From Leptodontidium sp. MPI-SDFR-AT-0119 (lineage: Eukaryota > Ascomycota > Leotiomycetes > Helotiales > Leptodontidiaceae): a DNA stretch of 64,000 bases. The first letter of the stretch is position 1. Each line of letters begins with the position of its first letter. Location: contig JAHLEZ010000017.1 in assembly GCA_020726505.1 (NCBI GenBank), forward strand, positions 992,001 to 1,056,000, written 5' to 3'. Shown one piece after another: positions 24,011 through 33,309 of this stretch. The notes under the pieces are model-generated. The model ran no database searches, was not told the origin of the DNA, and saw only the letters and a list, made by a program, of their open reading frames with translations. The translations under genes were made by a program, and so were the position numbers.

Positions 24011-24808
24011 CTCGTCGGTTTCCTGATTTTTTTTTGAAATATTTACCGACCTGCGCCAGCAGGTCGGACCCAGCAACTTGGACATCCCAGCAACTTGGAC
24101 ACAGCGAATACCGTCTTAATCAAGGAATAACTTTTTTACTACTAATACAATTAACTTCGGGGATAGACCATTAGATCCGGAATAAAATTCTGCACTAATC
24201 ACAACTTAGATGACGTCATTTGATTTATGTTATGTATTGTAATTAATTGAAGTAAAGGGGGTTTCGGATGCACTCGCTTATGTAATCCCACATCCGACCA
24301 CCAACTTGGACACTCCTTAATCGTAATCATCGTAATCTACAGGCCCACCACCACCACTATTACCCTCCTGCTTGATTTGAGGCGTAGATTTGGCCATTGT
24401 AGGCGTAGTTCGTGGTCTGGATTGAATAGTGTGTGTGTAGGTAAGATAAATCGCGTTTTTACGTGTTGGAGGGGGAATCCAGACGCGATTCGCACCCCTG
24501 TCGATGCCCTACGGGATATCCCGTAGCGCCAAGACCTGCAGAATATTCATTCAAATCCATATTCAACTCCAAACAACACCTTATTAATTAGCCCTAACCC
24601 TAATACACTTATTTGGTAATTATAATTTCAATTACGGCGCATCTTTCTACGAAAAAATCAAGTCAAACGGACTAGAATTGGTTGTGTAAAGTAGTTAATT
24701 AGGTCGGTCTCGCTGTGTCCAAGTTGCTGGGATGTCCAAGTTGCTGGGTCCGACCTGCTGGCGCAGGTCGGTAAATATTTCAAAAAAAAAAATCAGGAAA
24801 CCGACGAG
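24011..24808. mobile_element. 798-bp MITE-like element with hairpin ends
   Basis: About 100-bp inverted repeats (24011-24108 and 24706-24808) start CTCGTCGGTTTCCTGA; TA on both sides. Each end holds a 9-bp stem hairpin CCGACCTGC/GCAGGTCGG and two direct copies of CCCAGCAACTTGGACA, likely transposase sites; a third partial copy lies at about 24,300. The minus strand from about 24,480 to 24,320 keeps an open stretch ending MAKSTPQIKQEG..DYDDYD-stop, perhaps the tail of the parent's transposase. Confidence 0.88.
24509..24526. repeat. 18-bp perfect palindrome
   Basis: CTACGGGATATCCCGTAG equals its own reverse complement. It lies inside the 798-bp element; function unknown. Confidence 0.9.
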
Positions 24809-24810
24809 TA

Positions 24811-25320
24811 TCCCCTAAACTGCCATACGCACAAATCGCACACTTTTTTCAGGGGCTGCCATCACTACAGGGCCCGTGCACTGCGGGGCTGGGTAAACAA
24901 AAACATCAACAACTCTATTTTCCTACTTATTTCCTCACTAAAACACTTTACTTTATCTACAGCCTTTTTCAAAACCCCTCTTTGTTTCCACGAACTAATT
25001 AAGATGAAAACAAGGGCAGATTATAAAGCTTATAAAGGGGGGAGGTTAGGGACCGCCAAAGAAAAGAGTGACTCTAGGGGAGGTTACATCTAATAGTAAT
25101 AGCTAATGAGGTAAGAGAGTTACCTCTTAATTCGGGTACAAACAATACGAAGTCTATCTTTACCCCCCCAAAAAAACCAATTGTTTTACAATGTATTATA
25201 GCAATTAGGTGTAAAATATACTGAGTTTGGATGACTCCCTGGAATTTTGGTGTTCCTCGCTTAATTTAGGGTCCCGCTACAGGGGTTTTCAGGGCACTTG
25301 CCTTATGGCAGTTTAGGGGA
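24811..25320. mobile_element. 510-bp MITE-like element abutting the previous one
   Basis: Inverted ends TCCCCTAAACTGCCATA (left) and its exact complement at the right end. TA at 24809-24810 is shared with the right border of the 798-bp element; TA follows at 25321-25322. No reading frame inside. Confidence 0.88.
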
Positions 25321-26697
25321 TAGCAACTACAGAGGAGAAGCTTCGCCTGAACCGCAACTTCGAGGAGCGTATTTTTAAGCAAGACAAAAGCCATAAGGCG
25401 CGAATGAAAGAGCTACAAAACGAGTTCGCTCAAAAAAGTCAAGAGAACAGCAAGAAAGCGGCAGCACTAGAGGCTGAATGGGGGCGGCTTTTGACGGCAA
25501 CGAAACAACAGCAAGAGACAATCAAAGTCTAAGTAAAGGAGTTGGAGCGACTCAAAAATCAATATGAAATCCTCGATAGAGCCGCAGCTTCATTCAGGAG
25601 TGAGAAGGAAAACTTGGAAACAGAACTCGGAACTATAAAGAAGGACTTTGCAGTAGACACGAAATCCGCAGCGTACTTATATATACCCCTGATACGTTTA
25701 CAAGAAAAAGCTAACGAAGCTTAGTGAGCATAAATTCGAAGAAATATATAGTTAGATTGAAGGTCTTTCTCTGAAGTACTTTTATAATATAAAGGGAAAG
25801 GTAAGCATACATCTTACCGCCCGCCACAAATTTGGTTAACGTGTAGGTAGGACTTAGATAAGATCCGCGGGGAACTTACTACAATAAATCCCTGCTTCGA
25901 ATCTGTTCTTATTAATGACTCTAATGATTTACAAGACTTACGTACTACTCATGCTCAACGCATTATCTCCAGAGTAATATGCGAAGACTTATGGAAGCCC
26001 TTTAGCTCTGCGCTAGCCATGTAGCACCCCGAATTAAGCAGCTGCCTTAGTAAGATGTCAGACAGTCTTGACAAATCCAGCTAGCACGGACGTATTGCCA
26101 ACGTCTAGACGTCTCTCACTATACGGGCTCTTTAACTAATACAGGATGACACAGTTGCCCTACCTGTTCTCGACTCCAAGAAACTTCCCTCCACAGGTTC
26201 TACTATAGCCGACCGTATTATCTCTAAGATTTTTCTCTGTCTCTCCCCGCTAATCAATTTGTCCTAAGCCGAGTCGCTTCGGACGGAACTCCACGCAATC
26301 CTGAACTCATTAGCCGACGTTTAGAACTATGCTCAAGCGAGCGGCTTGAAAATAACTATCCATCCGCTGCTCGATCGTGCGTACCGCCAAGAGTGGCGGT
26401 CTTAATAATTTGATCTAGCATTACTAAGTGATGAAAATGGTACAGATCCAGACCTGACATCAAATACTCACCCTCGAGTATTCACCCTTTTCCCTCGGGT
26501 CACAGCTTGGATCCAAGAAAATCTCCCGCCTGGCAGCTTTCCAAACTTCGAGCCGACAGTAATTCACCCTAGAGTAGGACTCCCAGAGTGGTCTTCGTTA
26601 GTAGTGCGTGGGAAAGCTTACCAGCAGGAAAGAGAAGACCGCTTCAACGAGTTGATAGCGAATGCAAAGAAAGAGGCGAATATGCTTGCTTCGGGCT

Positions 26698-27053
26698 AAT
26701 CGTCTCGCTTAGAAAGGGGGGCGGCCTAGTGCGGGGTAACAAAAAAACATAAAAAGTACCCCGCTATTACCCCTGAACCACTAATACTTACTTTCACTCA
26801 TGCGCACAAGACATTTTCATAAGTAGCATAGTAGGACATGAAGGATAATTACAAATGATTTGGTTTCCAAACAGGACTTGGAAACGATTATGCCTGCGTC
26901 AACGCGTGGACTAGCTCGCCTGTATGTTTGCGGCTGTTCAGGGGGAGGTTGTTATAAAGAGCGCAACCCCCGCCCAGTTGGAGCCAGTCATTACACATAT
27001 CATCAAGTCGACGCTTGGCGAGCGTTTTCCCACGCACGACATCGGAATCTTTT
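26698..27053. other. intergenic / promoter of the next gene
   Basis: No gene seen. Confidence 0.35.
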
Positions 27054-27233
27054 ATGACAATAATTCATTTTTCTGTTCATCGATTCGCGCTATTTCGCAG
27101 TAGTCAAATCAACACGACGAGTTTTTGCAGCACCCTCGTATTACGGCATTCGAAACTGGGTCGTACCCGTACTTGTCCACCGACTTCCAAAAGTTGCCCA
27201 TATTCATCTGCATCTCCTCGTTCTTTCAGAACC

Positions 27234-27896
27234 ATGGCTTCTTCAAACCTCGCCAATCAGCTGAGAAAACATCTTCAAGAGGAAAATTACAGCAAATGGG
27301 GCTTCGTTATCTACCGATGTACTTACGAGTCCGACGATGACTGGGCCCGATTCATGGAGAACTTGAATGCGCGTGCGCAGGATCATCTTGAAATCTACGA
27401 GGGGTTGGATTTGCTGGACTCATTGGAACTCACTGTCCGCGACGATCGGGAGGCATTTGATGGTGCGACAATTCAAAAGTGTCGAGATCACTTCGTCGAT
27501 TGGGTTGGCTCGGCAGAAGGTCGCAACAGTGAGCAGCCTAACACGCCTGCTATCCCAACTGGCTGGGATGGTCAACCGAGGTACACGTTCTTCATACACG
27601 TGGACAAGGACTCCCTAGAAAGCGTTGTCAGGCGGGCGCCTCAGCCTCCTGCCGATGACATGGAGGGAACGGGCTATGTCAATATGATGGACTCCAAGTG
27701 GGTGCCCTCGTCTGATGAAGAGACGGAGATAGATCTTGATGGGAACCTCGTCACAATCGGCGAAGGAGAAGAGGAACAGGACTGGCAACGAGTTGCTATC
27801 TGGGGCTTGATACCTGGAATTTATATGGCACTGCTTGGGGGCGACTTGTGGTACGCTGAATTTGAGAAGCCACCTCATGTTTGGGTTGAGTCTTGA
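27234..27896 (+). CDS. conserved fungal protein of unknown function
   Basis: Intronless, 220 aa. It starts MASSNLANQLRKHLQEENYSKWGFVIYRCTYESDDDWARFMENL, a pattern I know from many uncharacterised ascomycete proteins, and has an acidic C-terminal third ending GIYMALLGGDLWYAEFEKPPHVWVES. No catalytic motif or membrane segment. The ATG at 27234 has a strong context (AACCATGG). An in-frame ATG at 27054 would add 60 residues rich in R, S and T without D or E, which looks like a mitochondrial targeting peptide, so a second, organellar form is possible. The reading frame is intact, unlike its neighbours on both sides. Confidence 0.8.
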   Translation: MASSNLANQLRKHLQEENYSKWGFVIYRCTYESDDDWARFMENLNARAQDHLEIYEGLDLLDSLELTVRDDREAFDGATIQKCRDHFVDWVGSAEGRNSEQPNTPAIPTGWDGQPRYTFFIHVDKDSLESVVRRAPQPPADDMEGTGYVNMMDSKWVPSSDEETEIDLDGNLVTIGEGEEEQDWQRVAIWGLIPGIYMALLGGDLWYAEFEKPPHVWVES

Positions 27897-28059
27897 ACCA
27901 TTGACCTTTTTCTGGTCATGTGAATTGGTGGGTCTCATGTTATCGAGAAAAATTTAAGGGATCTATTGATGATGCATAGGACTCTTTCTGCTCTAAATAC
28001 ATTATACATTTTTTTCTGCAGTGCTGTGAGATTGCCATAACAAAATAAAAATTGATATT

Positions 28060-29690
28060 CTACCGAGATCCAGGTATATACATGGACATGATTTGTCTCT
28101 CCAGACTGGTCAAGGTCGTGAAGACACTTGCGCGATTCCATGGTGTAGGTCTAACTTGCGTATAGATCTGCCGAGCTTGGTTTACGCGTGCTAACAGCCA
28201 TTCTTGAGCGGTTCTCTTAATCTCTCTCAAGATGGCTTCGAAACATTCATCCCATAGCGCTACAAGTCCAGTCGCACCTGGGAGCTCTGCTTCGATAATT
28301 TCTAACCGCTCTCGTATCAAATCCCGGGTATTTTGAAAGCGAGCCGCAACGTCGGTATTTTGCAGATATTTGAACACTCCAATAGCCTAGTCAAGTAGAC
28401 ACACGTTAGCAGATGTTAGTTAGAAGGTTTAAGACATGCTCACCGTTCGAAGTGACTGCAGGAAAGACTCAGTCGCAGTTCCATTTCCACCAGTACCTTG
28501 ATTGACCCATATCTCAAATTACGGTATGCCCGTCACTACACCAAGATTCATCACTCTGCCCTTGGGACCATTGATGTCTCTGTCTGTCAGGACGAATTGA
28601 GCTGCGTTGGTTGTTGACCCAAACGCTTCCCATACGCGCATGTAGGCGCTTCTGTATTGTGCCGAGTTTGGTGTCACAAGTGGTAAACCCTGCCTCAGCA
28701 TATTCTCAGCCAAATATTGATCCGCAAAGAAAGCGGCTCCGAGACCAGGATTCTCCGTAGCTGAACAATCGGGAAGAATTCCTCTTTCTGCGCAACGAAC
28801 AAATCTTTTGTGGATGCTAAGCTGTATCAAATTCTTAGAAAGGAAGACAGAAAGTTCGGGAGGGGAAAACGTACATCGATGGGATGCTCAGTTTCTCCTG
28901 TCCTAGGAAGCGTACTGGCCTGATTGGGGGTAGGAAGGTCAACCCCTGTTATTGCTGTGCCGTCGCACTGCGTGTGCTCCAAATGAAAAAACCGACGTAT
29001 AACAGTACGAAGTCTTAGGGCTGAGGCGAAGAGCTGCGATCTTGAAGGATGCGGGCGTGCGAAAACTATAATTGCGGCGCGGCCGAGTAACTCGAAAGTA
29101 ACTGATCTCTTCTTCCTCTTCTCTAGAATAGAGTATTCGTCTCCCTCGTCTTCTGGCTCTAAGTCATCGGTGTAAAGGGGTTCCGCAATACTCAAACCAT
29201 TATCTAGAGTAAAAAAGTCTCGCTTTGTCATTAATCCGATTGAAGCAGTGTCTCCACACAAAGCAGGGTCGGCATCACAGATGCTCATATCGCATGTAAG
29301 TGCTGCTTGTGGCCCTGATCGAACTTTGCTGCAGTCTGTCTTTTTCGGACTCCCTAAGAGGACTTTGTTAGACTGTACTTGTTTAAAGTTGGCATTGACT
29401 TACAGCTGCAAGCAAGAATACCCGATCCTTGAGGATTCAGGTCGATTGCAACCTCGTCTGATTTGCACTTGGCATCAGGACAGTCAGGTTGAGAGCCCCG
29501 CCAAGTGCAGTCACAAAGCAAAGCTGGCTTTGGGCAGCAATATTTTCTAGAAGGATTGAAAATCGTGCACGCTTCTTCTACTCTGGTACTGACCGACTCC
29601 TCGGCATCTGTGCATGAGCCTCCGCTGAAAAGGGTTGTCAGTCACTACGTGAAAAGAAGAATTGCTCAACAAAAAAACATACCACTGCAT
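28060..29690 (-). pseudogene. killer-toxin-like GH18 chitinase, C-terminal part, broken
   Basis: The minus strand keeps the region that follows the GH18 barrel in fungal chitinases resembling killer-toxin alpha/beta subunits: a cysteine-rich part (YCCPKPALLCDCTWRGSQPD then C..C..EVAIDLN..G, about 29,560-29,420), CDMSICDADPALCGD, then LLGRAAIIVFARPHPSRSQL and later PNSAQYRSAYMRVWEAFG. Introns fit at about 29,600-29,660, 29,345-29,395, 28,795-28,850 and 28,387-28,443. The catalytic GH18 domain and LysM region are absent; nothing like them is found upstream. A TAA (28519-28521) interrupts VTGIP/FEIWVNQGTGGNGT. Family is clear, the gene is not functional as it stands. Confidence 0.75.
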
Positions 29691-29699
29691 GAATATCGT

Positions 29700-30064
29700 T
29701 GTTGGGTTTGTTTTTAGACTGCGTATAATTACCTTGCATATACATATTAATCTCGTATTAGGATTGCCCGCTCAGCATCCCCAGCAGCCCGGAATCCCCA
29801 AGTGCCGAAGTGAGACTAGCATTATTGTGTATCCATATCTCCTACGAATCAACAGTCACGCTAACTATAGAATTACAAGATTCCTTCAACATAAAACCGG
29901 CGAATGAGAGGCTCATGAATGTCTGACCGGCTCGTGCAGTGCTTCTGTTGGTTGACAGGCGCCGCACCCGCGTTTATCAGCGACACGTCGTCTTCGACTT
30001 CATTTTCCGTTCGCACACTGGACTAAACATCTGATACGGGTTTCCCCCTAAGTGGAGTTTGGGT
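29700..30064. other. intergenic between chitinase remnant and HET remnant
   Basis: Divergent spacing between two pseudogenes; nothing further seen. Confidence 0.35.
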
Positions 30065-31165
30065 ATGAACTGCGGAAGAGCTATCTTGCCGGCTGTGACG
30101 TCCTATTATGCCCCTGGACTAGTAAGTGGCCATGCTACTGGCCCCGGCCCCCAGATGGCAGCCGACGTGCTTGAGCAGGGCAACAGAGCGAGGCTGGGGA
30201 CAGCTCCACCAGACATCGACATAGCAGACCCTTGGGAACACCCCATGGCACTAGCAAACGCTGAAGAAATGCTGCAGTGCTGTGCGTCTGGCTGTCATAT
30301 ATGCGGAATCTTGGAAAGCACAGTGAGCTACGGTGAAGGCGAAGAACCCAAGACGCCCGTGCGGCTGAAGAGGTTTTCCTTCGAAAGCTGGAAGGGTGAT
30401 TCCGAGGACGATTCCCAAGCCCACCATTTTGATGTTAAGAAGCCGCAGCACTCACGATCTTTGTACGAAAGGGGGTTTTAAGTGGGTCTCGCCCACCCCC
30501 AGTATTTTACTATAACATTTGAGGAGATTTATGGAGAAAATTCTAGAATATTAGACTGTTGATTGGAAGAATAACCTGACTGCCTTACAACGGTGGGCGA
30601 GACCCACTTGAAATCCCCTTCCGTACTTTGAGCTCGTTCCTGCGCAGTGGCGTAAGTAGATATCAAACCAGACTGAAACAGGTCGAAAGCTCATGCCTGG
30701 CTTTCACGTCTCATAGGTTAAAGGCAAGGGGCTTATTCTGACGAGCTAATACCAGATATAGAGCTTGCCAAACTTTTGCTATTCGATTGTTTATCCATCC
30801 TATGTTCAGCATCAAAGTTTCCTACTAACACGTCTTCTTGATCTCAGTGCCTTTGAGGACTCGAGAGACATCGCTCTTGTCCATACTAGCGACATATCCG
30901 ACTAGGAGTCGGTGAGACACCTCGCTCTCAGTCGTTGCTGGGGCGGGGATGTGCCGATGAAGACCACTAAAAAAAAAATTTCTGTCTTATCAAGAACGCA
31001 TTCATTTCGAGGAGCTACTACTCTCTTTTAGAGATGCTATCGAAATCACGGAGAACTTCGGATTCCGCTACCTCTGGATCGATTCGTTTTCATCATCCAG
31101 GAGGATGAAGATGGTTGGTGCTCGGGAAGGTGCTGAACGTGGTATTGGAAGACGGCCGGTTGCCT
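30065..31165 (+). pseudogene. HET-domain protein, decayed, with MITE insertion
   Basis: Starts MNCGRAILPAV at 30065. MLQCCASGCHICGILESTV is the cysteine-containing lead-in seen before HET domains. The frame is then cut at SLY by the MITE (30466-30623), continues FELVPAQWRK, stops, and further along the HET core is readable with frame changes: RHLALSRCWGGDVPMKTTKK (about 30,910-30,970), RDAIEITENFGFRYLWIDS (about 31,034-31,092), FIIQEDEDGW (about 31,095-31,120). At least three frameshifts and several stops. HET domains trigger heterokaryon incompatibility cell death; this copy cannot be expressed whole. Confidence 0.78.
30466..30623. mobile_element. 158-bp MITE inside the HET remnant
   Basis: Ends are about 32-bp inverted repeats (outer end CGAAAGGGGG, inner AAGTGGGTCTCGCCCACC) with TA on each side (30464-30465, 30624-30625). 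Without it the frame reads SLY-FELVPAQW. Confidence 0.9.
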
Positions 31166-31635
31166 ACACTAATCTTGTCAGCGGGAGAGGGGATTTTTTG
31201 AATTCTCAGCTACAAACCTAGCTCGTGGGTTTCCGAGCTTGATAGTGGTAGATACCGGCTCAGTACTGTACGAGTAAACTCTCTACAATATAATTAAGTG
31301 GGGGGGTGCAGATTGGGGGGCGGGAATCATTAGCCCCTGGATTCTACCCCTGCTGGATTCTACTGGCTGAGTTACCTCAGCCGACGCTAATCATACATCC
31401 ATTTTATCATGCCGCTGTATTTCAGCCCAAAGCTTATTCACCGGGGTTCGCCCCAGTTTTTGGAAATAATTGAACTTTAATCCCCTCACTAACCTTAATT
31501 GCTCAGAACCCGATGTACAAGATAAAAGTTCAATAAGTAATGAGTGGCACCTTCCCTTCTCCCTCAACCTCTGTCCATTCTCTCGGCTCTCCGGTTCCAC
31601 AGTCTCGATTCCTAAGAAAATAAGGATTCCCGTTC
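31166..31635. other. upstream region of the rhodopsin-like gene
   Basis: Non-coding. May hold the last eroded bases of the HET remnant and the promoter of the next gene. CT-rich stretch at 31,550-31,590. Confidence 0.4.
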
Positions 31636-32926
31636 ATGGCAATGATAATCCTCCGGCAGGCCGAGACTCACTCCGCAGCTACCTACAACGAGTCCTCGGC
31701 AAATCAACTCCTGACCACCGCAATCCTTTTCATCGCACTGAACACATTGTTTGTGACGTTAAGATACTATGCTCGATATATCACGAAGGCAGGACTCGGG
31801 TGGGATGATTTCTTTCTATCGGCTGGTTATGTATCCAATATCGGGTTGTGTGTTACAGCGATACGTGCGCGCCCCCTATATTTCGCAGTCCTTGTTGATT
31901 ATGCAGGACTAACGAGTCAGTTTAGTGATTGTCCCTCTCGGAGGTGTCGGACACCATATATCCGAGGTAAAGCAGGATAATCCGGCTCTGATAACCGGCT
32001 GGGCGAAGGGAATCTTTGCCGTTGAACTGATATATCTGACCTCAGTGGCGCTACCAAAGCTGTCGGTGCTCGTTTTATATCTTCGCATCTTCACCACGCG
32101 CGGGTGCCAGATTTCCGCTCAAGGAACTATTGCCTTAGTCACTCTGAACTGGGTTGCCTTTGTGGTTTCTTGCCTTCTTCAGTGCAGGCCTCTAGCATTC
32201 TGGTGGGACAGAACTATCGAAGGGGGTTCTTGCTTCGAAGTTCAAGCTTTTTACAGGGCAATGTGCGTGCCGAACCTTTTCACAGACCTCATCGTAATGT
32301 TGTTGCCTATGCAGCCGATCTTGAAATTGAGACTTCAAGTCTTTAAGAAGATTGCGTTGTTAATCATCTTCCTGACTGCTAGCATGTGCGTACATCCCTA
32401 TCACCTACCTCACAATACAGAGATCTAATTGCATGTTTATATTAGCGGCCTAGTCGCATCAATAATCCGGTTCACGGTATTCTTTAGAACTGACGCCTTC
32501 ACTGATAGCACCTGTACGTTATCACCTCTGTTCCAAATATCCACCACGACTAACAGAGATATAGGGAGCTCCGTACCCCTAGTCAGCTGGTCTATCGTCG
32601 AGAGTAGCATGTACCTGATTGCTGCATGTCTTCCACTGCTACGTCCCATTTTCACAAAGCATTCACCTGCATGGTTGAAGAACATTTCTGCCTCTTTCAC
32701 CAGTAGATACAAGCCTAGAAGCTATCATGTGGAACTCAACTCCCATAGCGGAGCACGTCCGGGCTTCATGAGGACGAACGAATCCGATGGGGCCGTAAAC
32801 AATAATACTACCAAATCGAAATTCGGCGAGGAAACTACAGAGGATGTATTCAAGGATGTCATCCGTTCCGAGAGCGAAGTGTTGCCCCCGCAGGGTATTA
32901 AAGTCACTGGGGAGGTGAGGATATAA
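31636..32926 (+). CDS. fungal rhodopsin-type seven-helix integral membrane protein (PTH11-related)
   Basis: Model join(31636..31864,31926..32385,32446..32926), 389 aa. Introns of 61 and 60 nt have CTAAC/CTAAT branch sites, but both donors are the weak GTGCG. Family marks: LRYYARYITKAGLGWDDFF in the first loop, LPKLSVLVLYLRIFTTRGC, CLLQCRPLAFWWD, and NLFTDLIVMLLPMQPILKLR. Seven hydrophobic segments fill residues 25-305; the last 80 residues are hydrophilic and probably cytoplasmic. The family (PF20684) includes PTH11-like putative receptors at the plasma membrane; ligand unknown. No CFEM domain. It lies between a dead and a live HET gene. Confidence 0.85.
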
Positions 32927-33309
32927 CGTAGTGAGACAAGGGAGGAAACGAAGATGTAGAATAGGCTGAATTGATTTGAAACTAAGGTGTTTTCCCCTCT
33001 ACATTTAATATTATATTAAAATCTCTTACTGTTCTCAATGGGTAAAGAAAGCTAGAATTGAGTGACAGAAAGCTAACAAAGTCATCTTAAGTCTCTTCAC
33101 GGAAGAACTTCTCTTCTGGTCAGTTGTTTCAAAGACGTTATCTTATTCCAATTAGTTACAACTTCGGAGCTGGTCTACATTGGCCATACACCGCGAGCCC
33201 CGCCTCGGGTTATTCACTGCTGGCCAAAGTAATTACTCAAAAGGTCCTGTGCCACGTAACATGCTTTATATCAAACTTTCTCCAACAACTGTTCAGTGAC
33301 AAAGCTCTA
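32927..33309. other. convergent intergenic region
   Basis: 3' flanks of two convergent genes, partly AT-rich; no gene seen. Confidence 0.45.

Larger units (their letters stand above)
23453..26697 (+). pseudogene. large coiled-coil fungal protein, decayed, interrupted by two MITEs
   Basis: Begins MGGKKNRRRQVSADWYASG at 23453. An intron fits 23,757-23,802 (GTAACT..ATCTAG). The frame shifts by one base near 23,858, after which KELQRHENIIRTLTNMDHKLK...AQIDAERRELEQVKTKIESRII runs to the MITE insertion at 24009. It resumes after 25322 with EEKLRLNRNFEERIFKQDK...ERLKNQYEILDRAAASFRSEKENLETEL, a long heptad-rich coiled coil, and then a C-terminal region (ELTTINPCFESVLINDSNDLQ, LKITIHPLLDRAYRQEWRS, RVFTLFPRVTAWIQE) broken by stops (about 25,530, 25,722, 26,024). 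It matches my memory of an uncharacterised fungal family. Removing both MITEs still leaves a one-base frame difference at the junction, so the gene is dead for several reasons. Confidence 0.75.

Noticed and set aside
24590..24605. Telomere-like CCCTAACCCTAA
   Set aside because: Only two units, inside a MITE; no evidence of a former chromosome end.
27015..27053. Start of the 27-kb gene at 27015
   Set aside because: The codon there is TTG; ATG choices are 27054 and 27234, the latter with the best context.
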